Shown piece by piece: positions 1 through 12,994 of a stretch of DNA of 64,000 bases. Below the pieces are notes generated by a model, which was not told the origin of the DNA, did not search any database, and worked only from the letters and a program-made list of their open reading frames with translations. The number at the start of each line of letters is the position of its first letter. Position 1 is the first letter of the stretch. Position numbers and translations under genes: made by a program. The stretch covers positions 110,887,058 through 110,951,057 of the forward strand of contig NC_092859.1 in NCBI RefSeq assembly GCF_032062135.1, in the 5' to 3' direction. The stretch comes from Pyxicephalus adspersus. Taxonomy: Eukaryota; Chordata; Amphibia; Anura; Pyxicephalidae.

Positions 1-988
1 GAACCTGATTAAAAAAATACCTCTGTTGGGAAAGAAAGACCCACATAAAAAGTAAAAAAAAAAAAACACTTTGCATCCTTCCACAACAACAAAATAATAG
101 TAGGGAATTCTCTAATGTAAACAGGTGCATATCCCCTTCATTTGATCAGGGATTTCCTATTATATGCGCTAATCACTTGAAATCTATTTGATCATTTTCC
201 AGTGTTGAAGATTTGGCATCAGCTGCACATTGGAGTTCTTTTTAGTGCACATGGAAATTGACAGGGAAATTACCCAATGTCAGGGTCAGCGTAACCAGCA
301 AATTCAAAGGTGGCAGAATACAGCAAGGTCAACCTCAATTCTTGGTTATCAAAAAAAGCTAATGCTAGAGGCTGGGCTGTCATTTTATGTAACACCACAT
401 TGGTCTCTTCAGAAAATCAAATATTGCTTTGTCTTATGCACCACAGTTTGACACACGAACACGTTTACTTTGAAATTTTGTTGTTCTTGTTTCTTCTCAC
501 ACAGCATGGTGGAAATATTTAAAAGAAAAACAATGGGAGAAAAACATGTACATTTGCTTATATCCTGTGCAGTAAAATGTAGGCTACAATGAAAAGAAAA
601 AGCATGAGTAAACTTTGTATATTAATAAAAAGGGGGTTACTGTTTTGATAAAATTAATTTATTAAATTGGATTTAAATGTAATTCCAATTTTTATTTACT
701 AACTTTTTACTTCCTACTTCACTTCCTGCATTCCAAGAGGAAGAGGTTTGTACCCTAAAATCACAAGAACAGTCCCAATTGTTTCAAAGAGAAACTGTTG
801 GAAAAATCAGCCAAATACACAAAGGATTTATATGCTAACTGACCATTTTTTTTAGGTACACTTGCTTGTAAACACAAAAATAAATAGTCAGTTACATAGC
901 AAAAATCAAATGCATTTAGGAATGTAGACATTGTCAAGAGAATCTGCTGAAATTCAAACTGGGCATCAGAACATGTGGTTTAGGTTAA

Positions 989-1402
989 GCTACGTACACA
1001 CTTCCAATTATTATCGTTGGTAAACGAACGACGAACGATCCTGCACGATATCTGCGAACGATCGTATAGCACCGATCCTGTACAAACAGATAACGACACG
1101 ATCGTTCGTAGATATTGTACACACAATAGATGCGATTGTTTGAACGATACAGGAAGTTACGTGCACCACAGGAACGTTCGTTCATCACGCATGCTCAGAC
1201 CATGGACGATCAAGGAACGATCGTACACACGAACGATGGTCAACGATCGTCGTCCAATCCGATCCGCTGGTCTGGTCGTTCATTTCCAACGACTTTCCTC
1301 GTTCGTCGGCGTCGTTGGTTACTTTTTTTACGAACGATTTTTGCCCAATCGATCGTTCGTCGTTCATTTTGAACGATAAAAATTGGAAGTGTGTACGCAG
1401 CT
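989..1402. mobile_element. TTAA-flanked MITE packed with CGATCGTTCG motifs, copy 1
   Basis: A 414-bp non-autonomous element. The left end GCTACGTACACACTTCCAAT and the right end ATTGGAAGTGTGTACGCAGC are inverted repeats. TTAA lies at 985-988 on the left; the right side reads TTAC, one change away. The interior is unusually rich in ACGAACGATCGT-type words on both strands and has a high CpG count for this AT-rich region. It has no coding capacity; the short ORFs across it merely translate the repeated words. Copy 2 at 40366-40776 lies in the opposite orientation. The TTAA target suggests piggyBac or Kolobok mobilisation, but the ends do not identify which. Confidence 0.85.
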
Positions 1403-1544
1403 TTACTTTAAATGTGGCAGAAACTGATGATATGTTGGGATTTTCACACACCCATATCTACGGTTTACAATGAATGGCCTTACTGATATTTGAGGTCAGA
1501 AGAGATTGGCCAGACTGGTTTGAGCCGATAAAAAGACAACAGTA

Positions 1545-2085
1545 ACACAAATAACTACTCTTTACAATGGAGGAACGCAGGGGGGCTACAGCAGCAGGAG
1601 ACCACACTTAGTGCCACTCCTGTCTGACTAACCAAAATTAGAGATATTGGCAAAAATGTTGCCTGGTCTGATAAATCTCAATTACTGCTGCAATATTTGG
1701 ATTTTAGGGTCAGAATTTGGTGTCATCAAAATAGTACCATGGATTCATACTACACTGAATTAACGGTTCCAGCAGGTGATGGTGCAAGGGATATTTCCCT
1801 GGAACATTTTAGGTTACTTAGTACCAACTGAGCATATAAATGCCACAGCTTACCTTGCTTCTGTTGCTGACCATGTCCATCCCTTTATGACCACAATATA
1901 CCCACCCACCCTCTGTTGGCTACTTCCACCGAAATAACTCACCATGTCAAAAAAATTCAAATTCTCCCAGTGCTTTTATTGAACATGACAATTAGTGCTT
2001 TTATTGAACATGACAATTAGTTCACTGTATTGAAATGGACATCACAGACACCAGATTTCAATACAGTAGGGCACCTACAGGGGTA
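1545..2085 (+). mobile_element. Decayed Tc1-like transposon fragment (lineage 1)
   Basis: The sequence recalls a Tc1-like transposase gene: conceptual pieces such as WSDKSQLLLQ..RVRIW, then ACCATGTCCATCCCTTTATG (family ADHVHPFM) and AACATGACAATTAGTTCACT (family EHDNEFTV) occur in order. Frames are broken throughout. A 25-bp unit is tandemly duplicated inside it at 1969-2018. No terminal repeats were found, so it is an internal fragment. Confidence 0.65.
1969..2018. repeat. 25-bp tandem duplication
   Basis: Two perfect head-to-tail copies of a 25-bp unit (1969-1993 and 1994-2018), inside the decayed Tc1-like fragment. The family sequence has this segment once, so the duplication happened after insertion. 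Confidence 0.9.
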
Positions 2086-2249
2086 GGGGATGTCAAACCG
2101 GGTACTAGCAATGCACAGTTATTAAAGTGGCCAGTGAGTGCATACTAAAACATAGATAAAGTTATGAATACAGGAGATATTTTAATATTTTGACAGTTTT
2201 AGAAGATTAAACCTAGGTATTGACTGAAACAGAAAATATTATTTTCCAA

Positions 2250-2465
2250 ATTATGCTATGTTCACACTGGTGATGATGTTGTGCGGCGGTTGCCCCCTCC
2301 CGCCCGTGAAGCGCAGCTCATTGAGAATTGATGTGAGTGGTTTGGTATCGTCTGCTGTAGAATGTGTAAACACTGGTTCTTTAAGAAACAGGTGCAGGCA
2401 GACAGATGCAGTAAGCCATACAGGACTGCCCACTAATACTTCAGTTATGAACATTGCACTAATTA
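2250..2465. mobile_element. Probable MITE with imperfect terminal inverted repeats
   Basis: The left end ATTATGCTATGTTCACACTG and the complement of the right end (AATTAGTGCAATGTTCATAA) are similar inverted repeats. The interior is more GC-rich (GCGGCGGTTGCC) than its surroundings. No coding capacity. The family is not identified. Confidence 0.45.
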
Positions 2466-2639
2466 CGGAATTTTTTTATTAAGTGACAATATACTATATG
2501 CGTGGAGTTAACATTTATTAAGCATTAGGAAGGATGCTAGATAGGTAAATTGTCATAACACAGACGTTTGTTAAAGTTTAACTAAACTATATTAAAAAAA
2601 ATATGCTGTCCCTGTATCTTAGAACTGGGTAAGCTGCAA

Positions 2640-2796
2640 TATAGCTTAACCAGGTTTGAAAATGAGGGAATTTTGTCTCACTCCCCACTACTCAGTGTTC
2701 AACCCAGAATTCTTTTTATGCTGGGTGGGAAGAAATTGAAGGCGGGTAGAACTATATTGTGACCCGACTCTTCAGTAACAACCCAGAAACAGCCGG
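2640..2796. repeat. Probable interspersed repeat abutting a Tc1 fragment
   Basis: Contains AAAATGAGGGAATTTTGTCT and GTGACCCGACTCTTCAGTAA, which I associate with a frog interspersed repeat from memory. It ends where the minus-strand Tc1-like fragment begins near 2797. Limits and class are uncertain. Confidence 0.35.
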
Positions 2797-3075
2797 GTGA
2801 TGCGCCAGTATGCTGGCATTTGTTTATGCACAGCTCTCTTAAGGTCTTGTCACAGTACTTGGATTGAGGTCTGGACTTTGACTACACCATTGCATCCCAT
2901 TGATATTTTTTTCTTTTTAAGCCATTTTGCCGTGGATTTACTGGTGTGCCTAGAATCACTCTCCTGTTGCAGAACCCAATCTTTGTCACATAGATGGCCT
3001 CACATATGATTCTAAAACATTTTGATAAACAGAAGAGTACATAGTTAACCATAAATGTAAGTTGCCCAGGTCTAT
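2797..3075 (-). mobile_element. Decayed Tc1-like transposase fragment (lineage 2, minus strand)
   Basis: On the minus strand the order is TGTACTCTTCTGTTTATCAA (family STMNSSVYQ), GTGAGGCCATCTATGTGACA, TCCACGGCAAAATGGCTTAA (STAKWLKKK), GTCAAAGTCCAGACCTCAAT (QSPDLN) and CTTAAGAGAGCTGTGCATAA (LKRAVHKQ). This is the catalytic half of a Tc1-like transposase around its second Asp and the Glu, with frameshifts and no ends. Related debris lies at 62255-62835 and 46745-46960. Confidence 0.75.
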
Positions 3076-3257
3076 GTAGTAATAGTCTCTACACTCTAGG
3101 CAAAACTAAGAGCATATTGACATATTAAGCGAGATGTGTGGATAAGCCTTCCCATGAACTATGCAACTAGCAAATATTAAGATAAGAAAATCAAACGTTT
3201 GCACAAGGGCAAAAGAAACCAGCAGAGAAGCTAACCAGTCCTGATTTTCCAAACACA

Positions 3258-4752
3258 CAGTTAGGTCCATAAATATTTGGACAGAGACAACTTTTTTTCT
3301 AATTTTAGTTCTGTACATTACCACAAATAATTTTAAATGAAAGAACTCAGATGCAGTTGAACTGCAGACTTTCAGCTTTAATTTAGTGGGTTGAACAAAA
3401 AGATTGGATAAAAATGTGAGGAACTAAAGCCTTGTATATGGAAGATTTTGTGGAAGACAACATGCGGTCAAAGGCACTCTCCATGCAGGTGAAACAAGCC
3501 ATCCTTAAGCTGCAAAAACAAAAAAAGCATCCGAGAAATTGCTACAATATTAGGAGTGGCAAAATCTACAGTTTGGTACATCATGAGAAAGAAACAAAAC
3601 ACTGGTGAACTCAGCAACGCCAACAGACCTGGATGTTCATGGAAGACAACAGTGGTGGGTGATCGCAGAATCATTTCCATGGTGAAGAGAAACTCCTTCA
3701 CAACAGTCAACCAAGTGAACAACACTCTCCAGGAAGTAGGCGTATCGATATTCAAGTGTACCATAAAGAGAAGACTGCATGAAAGTAAATACAGAGGGTG
3801 TACTGAAAGGTGCAAGCCACTCATAAGCCTCAAGAATAGAAAGGCTAGATTGGACTTTGCTAAAAAAAACATCTTAAAAAGCCAGCACAGTTCTAGAAAA
3901 ACATTCTTTGAACAGATGAAACCAAGATCAACCTTTACCAGAATGATGGCAAGAAAAAAGTATGGAGGAGGCGTGGAACAGCTCATCATCCAAAGCATAC
4001 CACATTATCTGTAAAACATGGCGGAGGCAGTGTGATGGCTTGGGGGTGCATGGCTGCCAGTGGCACTGGGACACTGGTGTTTATCCATGATGTGACACAG
4101 GACAGAAGCAGCTGAATGAATTCTGAGGTGTTCAGAGACATACTGTCTGCTCAAATCCAGCTACATGCAGTCAAATTGATTGGGAGGTGTTTCATAATAC
4201 AGATGAACAATGACCCAAAACATACAGCCAAAGCAACCCAGGAGTTTATTAAAGCAAAGAAGTGGAATATTCTTGAATGGCCAAGTCAGTTACCTGATCT
4301 GAACCCAATTGAGCATGCATTTCACTTGTTGAAGAATTAAGCTTCGGACAGAAAGGCCCACAAACAAACAGCAACTGAAACCCGCTGCAGTAAAGGCCTG
4401 GCAGAGCATTGAAAAGGGGGAAACCCAGCATCTGGTGATGTCCATGAGTTCAAGACTACAGGCGATCATTGCCAGCAAAGGGTTTTCAACCAAGTATTAG
4501 AAATGAACATTTTATTTTCAGCTTTTTAATTTCTCCAATTACTTTTGAGCCCCTGGAATTAAGTGGTTGTGTTAAAAAAGGCTTTAGTTCCTCACATTTT
4601 TATGCAATCTTTTTGATCAACCCACTGAATTAAAGCTGAAAGTCTGCAGTTAAATGTTATCTAAGTTGTTTCATTTAAAATTAATTGTGGTAATGTACAG
4701 AACCAAAATTAGAAAAAAGTTGCCTCTGTCTAAATATTTATGGATCTTACCA
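3258..4752 (+). mobile_element. Tc1-like transposon, near full length, inactive
   Basis: About 1.5 kb. The left terminus CAGTTAGGTCCATAAATATT and the matching inverted right terminus ending near 4752 belong to a long (about 200 bp) inverted repeat that also includes AGTTGAACTGCAGACTTTCA and its inverse. TA follows the right end (4753-4754). The left flank is CA, presumably a decayed TA. Compared with the copies at 26258 and 36546 it lacks about 150 bp between the left terminal repeat and the transposase start. It belongs to a three-member family in this gene. Confidence 0.9.
3461..4497 (+). pseudogene. Tc1-like transposase pseudogene (DD34E type)
   Basis: The start region reads MRSKALSMQVKQAILKLQKQ, then a frameshift in an A-run at about 3520-3530. 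The second helix-turn-helix part resumes at 3556 as AKSTVWYIMRKKQNTGELS, and reads on through KSTIKRR-like and ARLDFAKK motifs to a stop at 4012-4014. After another frameshift, 4116-4340 carries the catalytic DPKHTAKATQEFIKAKKW and PDLNPIEHAFHLLKN motifs with the second Asp and the Glu preserved. At least two frameshifts and stops make it non-functional. Confidence 0.88.
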
Positions 4753-5119
4753 TATGTATGGAGGTATTAGTGAGAGCTGGTAACAAATTGAAGCCTTTTT
4801 CTGGGTTAACTTTCTGTGGGTTAGTACAGTTCTTCCTTCAGCTCAAATAAGGTCACCTAAACCGAATGCATCAAAAGAATCTCCCAGAGAGGAAAAAAAA
4901 AAAAAGAAAGGGAAGGGAAGGTCACTGTCCAACTCCAAGTAAAGAAGCAGAACTTTTATTCTAATTTGTGATAATGGTCATCAGTACATCAGAAAATCTG
5001 TCTTATTTAAAAAAAAAAAAAAACTGTTGAAGCTGGCTATACAAGAATTCAGATGCAAGGGTCACAAATAGAATGTAAACTTGAGGCAAAGCTATTTCTA
5101 ATTTAGAGGTAACCTTGTG

Positions 5120-5515
5120 TCTGTGTTACTGATTTGTTTTATAAATGTCCCGCATAGTTTTTCCAATTTACCCATTCACCCCCACCTTCCCTACACACGG
5201 TTTGAAAGCAGGCAGGCTTTTGATTGCAGAAAATGTCTCCTGTGCAACAAAATGCTCTAAACTGCCTGTTTGGTAACTGCTTAAGGATGAAAAATGAACT
5301 GTGCATGCACAGCTCAATGTGCATTTTCAGCATGCATCAATGCAAGGATGAATTCCTGGGAGTTATGCCTTTCCTGGTTAATCATGATGGTCAGAGAAGC
5401 TAAACCAAACAAAAAAAAAAATTCCACTGGAGATATTGGCAACAGAAAGGGAACTCATGGATGTCGCAATGCAGGAGAATTAAGTGTTTATGGTTTTAGC
5501 TCCACTTTAAGTTGC
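5120..5515. repeat. Possible interspersed repeat with CATGCACAG core
   Basis: Contains CTGTGCATGCACAGCTCAAT and ends GTTTTAGCTCCACTTTAAG. Similar GCATGCGCAG cores with a CCGCTTTA/CACTTTAA end occur at 17825-18172, 38480-38895 and 46497-46745. This looks like a loose non-autonomous family, but limits and termini were not resolved. Confidence 0.35.
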
Positions 5516-8500
5516 AATTAAAAAAAAAAAATTCTGTTTTAGGGGTTGTCTGATTTACAGTTCAGTTAAGTGGTAATAAACAGAAGTGGCTCTATCATAC
5601 TAAAAGGATCAGTAAATGTAAAATTATGGTAACTTTAATAGTAACTGAACTATTGGCTTGCTGTGTCCTGTGCAGATTGATAGATTTAGGGAATAAACCA
5701 GACAGCACAATTATTAAAAGTTTAAAATGGAATGCTTTGCATGCTGACTATATACTACAGACAGTTTCCATAGTACATCAGCGGTATTTGTAAATTAAAA
5801 GACTGTGATAAGGGTAGTTAGGAAGATTTTTTTTTTTTTCTTGAAGCGTAATTCTTTAATACACCCACATTTAAACTCAAATCATATGTCCACATAAATA
5901 AAACCTTTTTAGCATTACATTCACATGTTGACTTTGTAAAATACCTATCATCAGTATATACAGTCAATAAAACAAAACCTGACCTTTAAATAATGAAAAA
6001 TATAGCAACTGAACCAGGAAATTGTGAATTGAAAGACATGTTTTAAATAAAAAAAAAAAAAAAACATCTTTCTGAAGCACGCTACATTGCATGTTTCATT
6101 CAGGGGAAGATTTAATTGCACCACCAAGAAAAACCTTGAACAGCATCACAGATGTGTTCCTCATAAAAATCTTACTCAACAACTGCTTCTCTGTACCTTC
6201 TACACAAATTTTAATGGCTCTTGAATGTGTCACTTTTACTTTGAGATATCTCTGTAGCACCATACAGGAACACTGACAGCTGATAAAACCACCAGGGGAC
6301 AAGTAGTAAGAATTTTGCATACAGAACATGGTTACACTGCTACCTAAACGTGCAAAGCTATGTAGTCCGCAGTGCCATTTCTTTTATTTTCTCTGGTATT
6401 TATGAATAGGTAAAACTATAGAGACTTTTAAAAATTATGTTTTTTTCTGACCAGGTCAGAAGAATTGAGGTCTTTTAACCTTTACGGCACAATAGGCGGG
6501 CATAAATGATCCCCTTTCAACTACTTGACTGCTTTCTCCACTGGGGAGGTGACCAGCTTTAAAGCTGACAGTGTCTTTTCAGCAAAATTTTTCAAATTGC
6601 AAAGTGAAGTAATCAACATCAATAAATAAGAAATGTATTTAAACTAATCACTGGAGGAGAAAGTGGTATAAGCACACTGAGACCACAGTAAAAATGGTTA
6701 AAAAATAATGTATAGGGAATCCTTAACAATATGAAACTTTAATTTGGGCACTTTTGGCATTTTAAACATACAGTTCAAAATGTTTTGTTATTTATGCCCG
6801 CTTAGCTCAAAAATGACATCTTTCTAGAAATTGGGTAGTTGAATTCCCAATTATCCCCTATCCCTCCAATTTCTTTTTAACAGATGTCTGAATAACTTGA
6901 CTCATACTCTATGCAGAAGGGGGAGAGGTATTTCACAGTCCAAATCAGGAGCTAGTAGTACAGGATGACACTGCTGCTCTTACATATATATACAGTAACT
7001 GAGCATTGTCCCCCTTTGACAAGGAATAGATGACTGGCAGGATCACTAGTTAAAAATAAAAGGATAAAGGTAGTGTTCTGTAGGGTAGTTAAAATTAATC
7101 ACCAAACTTTTATAAACATATCTGTGAGCATTAAAAAATTAGATTTTGGTGATTTAAATGTTAGAAGTGTATTCTGTTTTACTAAGTACCTATGAACTTT
7201 GCTATAAAATACAAGCTGCTTGTTTAGACCTCTGGCCAGAGCCTAGTATTTGTTACAGATGCTCCCTTTTACATCAGTCTTGGCGTAGCAAATGACATTG
7301 AAAAATGAAAGCATACATTCAGAACTATGCATTCATTTGCAATGTTATTAAAATCATAACAGTTGCTTCACAGGGGAAAAGATGCAGGAAAGTAAGCAGG
7401 AAGGTGTCAAGTTAAACCACTGACTCTGACAAGTAATTATGGATTAATACTCTTAATTGCACCCACTGGGAATCAGGCACAATTAAAAGGTGATTGAACA
7501 GGCATTAAAACCAACTTTCTTTATGACTTGTGCTCTTCTTCTGCTCATATCCAAGACATATATAATCAATTTTTTATTCCTGTCCGATTACTTCCTTACC
7601 TGACAGTAGCTGCTAATGAGAGTTTGGAGACCCACCACACCTCCAGAAAAAGGAAGGAAATAAATATTTTATATGTATTTAATATGCAAAACCAAGTACC
7701 CCTGCTAAATAATTCCAGAATACAGACTTCACTGTGCACTGACATCTTTTCCTCATTTATACCATAAAATAACAGGCTCCATCATTAATTATACAATCCA
7801 TTTTTTCTTAGAATTTCAAGAATATGAAGTGAAGAATGCATTGCTGACTTAGAAACTAGTATTATGGTTGTTACAACACATAAGCTGTACTGTGATGCAA
7901 TATATGTAAATATGCAAACATCTTGGTCAGTTTGTATTGCAAAACAATTTTGATAACAATTTTCAGAAGCCTTAACTATTTAAATATTAATAATTAATGC
8001 AAATTTATTTTAAAAAGTGCACAATCCCACGTAGAAATTCAAACGACATTTGAGAAATTTGAGCCAGCAGCCAAAACTATTTATAATATATGTGTGTTTT
8101 CCTAAAGAAAGACAGTTAGAAGTGGAAAAGCATTTTTAAAAAGAGGACCAGTTAAAATGGGCATGAGAATGCCTGGGAAGAGGTAAGTTTGTAGGTATTT
8201 AGGTGTATCATCTTTCTCTTAGAGATGGAATGTCAATGAAGGGTCTGGGTATATGACCCTCATGATTTGTCTCCTGTCTGAGGCCTGGCAGTTTTATCAC
8301 CTTGCTTGGGTGTCGTTAATGTAAGTGTAAGTACTTGAATATGAATTTGACTTGAGTATGAAAACATACTGGTAGTTAACTGGCTTTCTTTGAAATAAAC
8401 CTCAGAGAAGATTCAGTTACATGACTTTGGACTGTAAAGATGCCTGTGCTATATAAATTCATATATAAATAAATAACATTAAATAAACCAAAAGGACATA

Positions 8501-9109
8501 ACCACAAACTCTTTGGAAAGTAAAACAGCTCCCACTTAGGTATTTTAAAAAGTAGGTTTAGCCATTTTTAGGTAGCGTTAGGAGCAAAAAAGCCCATCAG
8601 TTTATTTTTTTAGTGTGTGGGCCATTAGGGAGATTTCCCAAAGACGCAAAAGGAAATCCATAGAAAGTTAAAAGAAGATCCTTCTGACAAATGTCACCAA
8701 AACAAGATTTCCTATAGAAAGATTTGCTCCCTGTTGCTGATTGGACTAATACAAATATACAAATTGAGAAGACAGAGCTACAAACTAAAAAGGACCTGAA
8801 GGTGGTATGTGTTGGGACCTTCAAGCAGAATGCTGGAGCATCCACTTTTCCCTAAAAAGTGATGCAATCCTTGGAATAATAAAAAAAAAAAAAACAAAAA
8901 AAAAAACAGAAGACTGAAGTTTATAACTGAAACATTTAAGTTTTTTGGTCTAGTAGGACTATTTAAAATGAAGCTTACTGAAAATGACTTAGAAAATAGA
9001 ATATGAGGTCTATTACCCACTTCACACTAGAACACAGCTAAGCAAAAGCATACAAACATGAATAATGAGAATGTAACAAAAGAGAGCAGCTTTGCTGAAC
9101 ATTATTTAA

Positions 9110-9300
9110 GTTGAGGGTGTTGAATTTTATAGCGAGCGGCATAAAACAATCTTCCTTTACAGATAGCGCCAGAGCCCTGTTATATGTTATAGCTCAGTGA
9201 GCAAAAATAAGTGCATCTGATGGGGCTATTTTTTCTGACAATGATTTAAGTGCCTTCTATAATCTAATAAAAGCTTGGTTTAAGTAAAGGAATAAAATGG
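9110..9300. promoter_or_regulatory. Candidate conserved non-coding element
   Basis: Unlike its AT-rich surroundings this stretch has mixed composition, no repeat similarity and words such as TATAGCGAGCGGCATAAA and AGATAGCGCCAGAGCCC. It is offered only as a candidate intronic conserved element; conservation cannot be judged from one sequence. Confidence 0.2.
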
Positions 9301-11220
9301 AAGAACACGCTTAAAAACAAAATTAGGTTTAAACTAAAAATCTTTAAAACCATTTGACATCTCATCTGTGCACAAGGGCTGAATATTTCCACTTAAGTGA
9401 GCAAAGACTTTAACAGCATGATTTAATTTATATAACAACATAATGGCGGTCTTTTCACAGAAAGAAGTGAGCTACAAGTACCACTGGGCAAAGATAGGAA
9501 TAGCGCAATTGACCACTGATTTGTGTTTAATACTTAAGCAGAAACCTTAGATACCTTAGATAATAAATGTGAGTGTAGCCTACACAAAGATATTTCACAA
9601 AGATTAAAATGTTTTTATGGGTTAATTCAAACAGTTTACTTTACACTGAAGTACATATACAGATTAGCAAAATGCAACCTTAACAGTCCTATTGTATCAT
9701 ATTGCAAATTTGAATATTGTAAGTTTTGGAGCTTGGACATGAAAGCAACTGTGTGTAACACTACAGTAAACAGCAAATCCAAAATTTTAATAACTGACCA
9801 AATGCTAAACAATGTACATGGTCTTTACATCGCGAAATTATCTTAAGGGAGAGAGGAAAGAATATGATTTCTATGCTTCTCCCAATAGCCAGAATATTGA
9901 ATCAAATAATACATAGAAACCCTTTATGTTGATGTAGTGCGTTACCATAATATAATGTTGAGTGTGGCTTTCTAAAGCTTTATTTGCTTTTTGTATTCTG
10001 TATTTATTGGATTTAGCTCTTTAGAGTTTAAATTTTTTTTACAGCTTATTCAGAATATATTACGATAGGTGAAGCATGTCTGATAGCGCTAACACGCCTT
10101 TTTTGGCATGTATCAATACAGTCACTTTCGCATGCACCAATATGATCTCCAGCATACCAACAGGCCTCATTTAAAAATGTCACCTATGCAAGCAGATTCC
10201 ATAGGAAAAAAATGTATGCATTATGCAAGTGATCACTGGGTAGTCTTGAGTACTAAAATCAGATGCCATCAAGGACATCCTACTTCTAGCAACACCTTTA
10301 ATCGTGGGTATTGTTTAGTAATCCTGGCTAGAATTGGGATTTATGGTTTTTTCACAATGACCTACTGGAGCCATGGGACCATGTGAGGTCTTTAATGTTC
10401 TGTAATTCTGACAGTCAGCTGATAATAGAAACTTAAAACGTATCAAGAAAGGAATATGGCAGCTGTCATTGCTAACCCATCAATTAGTATTTTAGGGAGA
10501 AAGTCAGCAACAGCAACCCAATACATCTTTTTTGACAGGTTTACTTTAATATTTGAACTTGAATTTCTGCTAAAAAGAAGAAAAAAAAAAAGAGAGGGAG
10601 AATGTAAATGTAGCTCATTATGATGAACAAAATACTGTCTTTTGCACAGCACGAGGATACTGCACACAGAATGAATACTTGCTTTTAAAGATTTATATAT
10701 TAAAGAGCCTACGCTGGAATACATCTGTGAAATGCTCCTTTTATTAACAGTTTCTATTCTAAATGCACCCAAGTACATACAAGAAAGAAACCATGCAGCT
10801 ACAAAAATATGATGATTAAGCCATCAGACTGCAGGCTCAGCAATTAGAGCTCGAAAGGACAGCATGTAGGATTTGTAAAGTATCCTTTTATATCAGTCGT
10901 GTTCCAGAATGGTACAAAATTGTACAGTGCCGCAAGATAACTTTTTCAATGGAACATTTCAGTGTTTAAATATAACCTGCAAAATGCTGGATGGACATAT
11001 TCCCAAATCAAGGCTATGCTTGAACTATGTGTGTTGTTAGAAATATATTCCAAAAAAGAGTAATTAATGGGAATATGCTTCATATACTACTGTTCACAAT
11101 TTCATAATAAATAAGCATCCACAATAGTAAATTCAGCTCATATTCATATTAGGCAGTGTCTCTAAGATTAGAGATTTTCTTACTTTCAACTGTCAATTTT
11201 TGTAATATTATAACTAACAG

Positions 11221-11425
11221 GTTTTTGTGTTTTTTTATATAAAGTTTATTATTATATTTATTAAATGAATTAAATAATGGAGATATTTTGGTGAGTTACT
11301 CCTAAGAATTATGGGCCTACAATGTAAAATAAATTTACATGCCAAATAATTTTCCAAATTCCATTTCCAAAAAAAATGTAACCCTTTTTGCGTGGAAATA
11401 CGGACAGAATTAGAACAGTAGGTGG
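11221..11425 (-). mobile_element. Truncated end of the TTAA/CTAGCGG MITE family
   Basis: The stretch GCCTACAATGTAAAATAAAT followed by a CATGCC...GCGTGGAAATAC inverted pair and ending AGAACAGTAGGTGG|TTAA (TTAA at 11426-11429) matches the left arm of the element at 22621 in inverted orientation. The rest of the element is missing; the left limit is approximate. Confidence 0.7.
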
Positions 11426-11534
11426 TTAATATATTCATTTGTGTAGCTTTTGTTTTAAGACATTGTTGGATATTTTGGAAACAAAACTCAGCAGCAATCA
11501 ACACTAAAGGCATGTATTTATGCTAAAAATAATT

Positions 11535-11547
11535 GGGGGGGGGGGGG
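11535..11547. repeat. G13 homopolymer
   Basis: Thirteen consecutive G on the plus strand in otherwise AT-rich intron. Confidence 0.95.
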
Positions 11548-12579
11548 TGCAGGAAGAAATAACAATTCTAATGGGAATTTTCATTACTTTGACCATCTTT
11601 TTTACTCTCCCTGACCAACGATAAGGGAGCACCTTGTACTCCCACTGAGCACTGGCGCAAGGCCATATTTTTTTTTTCTACTCCTAACGACCATGAGGTT
11701 ACCCTTGGTTTAAAAAGTTTGCAGACTTCTACCACAGTGTATAACTGTGCTAAGAGCTCCTACAAATGTCATGATATTATGTGTGTGTGTGTTGTCAGCA
11801 ATTTACTACACATTACAACGCACATCAGACCTATTCACACACTCAGCATATTAAAGAAAAAAAAGGGGGGAAACGTTCTAGGGAAGTTACTGACAACAGC
11901 ATACTGTAATATTTTTTGTAATTTGACAGAAAAAGGAAAAGAAAAGAAAAACCTATACCATCTTTACATGTTTATAAGCAAATGAACATAACTAAACAGT
12001 AAATCCATTTGTGTCTTCCCATCTGCCAAATTGGGATCTGCTAATCAAAAAGGATTTTCTCATTTAGTTTTCTACTGGTAATGAATTTATTTCTGCATAA
12101 AAGAAATAGTTGGTAACAAATATAAGGTAAGTAAAAATTTACAAAAAAAAGCTTTCCAGTTTAACAAAGTTAAATAATGAATCGGCAAAGTAACTTGCTT
12201 TTGGAAACCTAGGAGAATCTCCTGGCGTAGTTCCTATGTCTTTAGGGGTGGTGATGAAAAAAAATGGAGTCACCAGTACCTTACACTTTGAAATCTAAGG
12301 ATTACAGTACAGTGCCTGATTTTGCCACCAGAACTAAAAATCATTTATTCGTGTGGAATGAAAGCATACATGTATAAATTGCTAAAGCATGATGAATAAA
12401 GTAGGGAAGACAATATTAATAATCAGCTTGGTGAAACTATATTGAAATAAATATTTTCAAACATTCATTGCAAAGTGCAGTTTTCCAATGTATTGTTTTT
12501 GTGCACTTGTATACAACAAAGATATTGCAAAGTTTAGAACAAATCCTCTTGAGGTGACTTCATATGTCCTTGATTAAAG

Positions 12580-12800
12580 TTTACACAAGCTAGCTGGGCC
12601 CGTCTTAGATGCAGCTGATGAGCATCCTATTTGGACGCACACAGAGCTGTGATTTCCATCCACTTTACTAATCAGCGAGTGGCGATTAGCAGCTAATTCA
12701 GTGGTGACGGACTAGAAATGACAGCTCCGGGCTGATTAAAGCCGAAGAGAGGTTCTTCAATAGTGGCCCAGTGAGAGCTCTGGAGAACATCCACTGGCAA
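12580..12800. promoter_or_regulatory. Candidate conserved non-coding element (enhancer-like)
   Basis: About 220 bp of balanced composition with no repeat similarity and no open frame on either strand. It contains an E-box CAGCTG (12612-12617), CTAATCAGC (12668-12676) and a perfect 13-bp palindrome ATTAGCAGCTAAT (12685-12697) with two homeodomain TAAT cores. These are typical of deeply conserved developmental enhancers sitting in introns of large genes. Function and target gene are inference only. Confidence 0.35.
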
Positions 12801-12994
12801 ACAAAGGTGACTATGATACTGGGAAAACATGAGCAATTACTAAAAAGCTTGTCAACCACTAGATTGCATGGACCTCTTCACTGCTGGAATAAAGGCCAAA
12901 AACAGATAAATGCTGTAAAGTAAGAATGCTTTCACAAATATAAATTTAAATTGTTCATTTCTGACAATTTTCATAATGCAAATTAAGCCAATAA

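Noticed and set aside
1017..1451. Several ORFs rich in RS and ER dipeptides at 1-1.45 kb and 40.3-40.8 kb
   Set aside because: They translate the CGATCGTTCG word array of the MITE on both strands.
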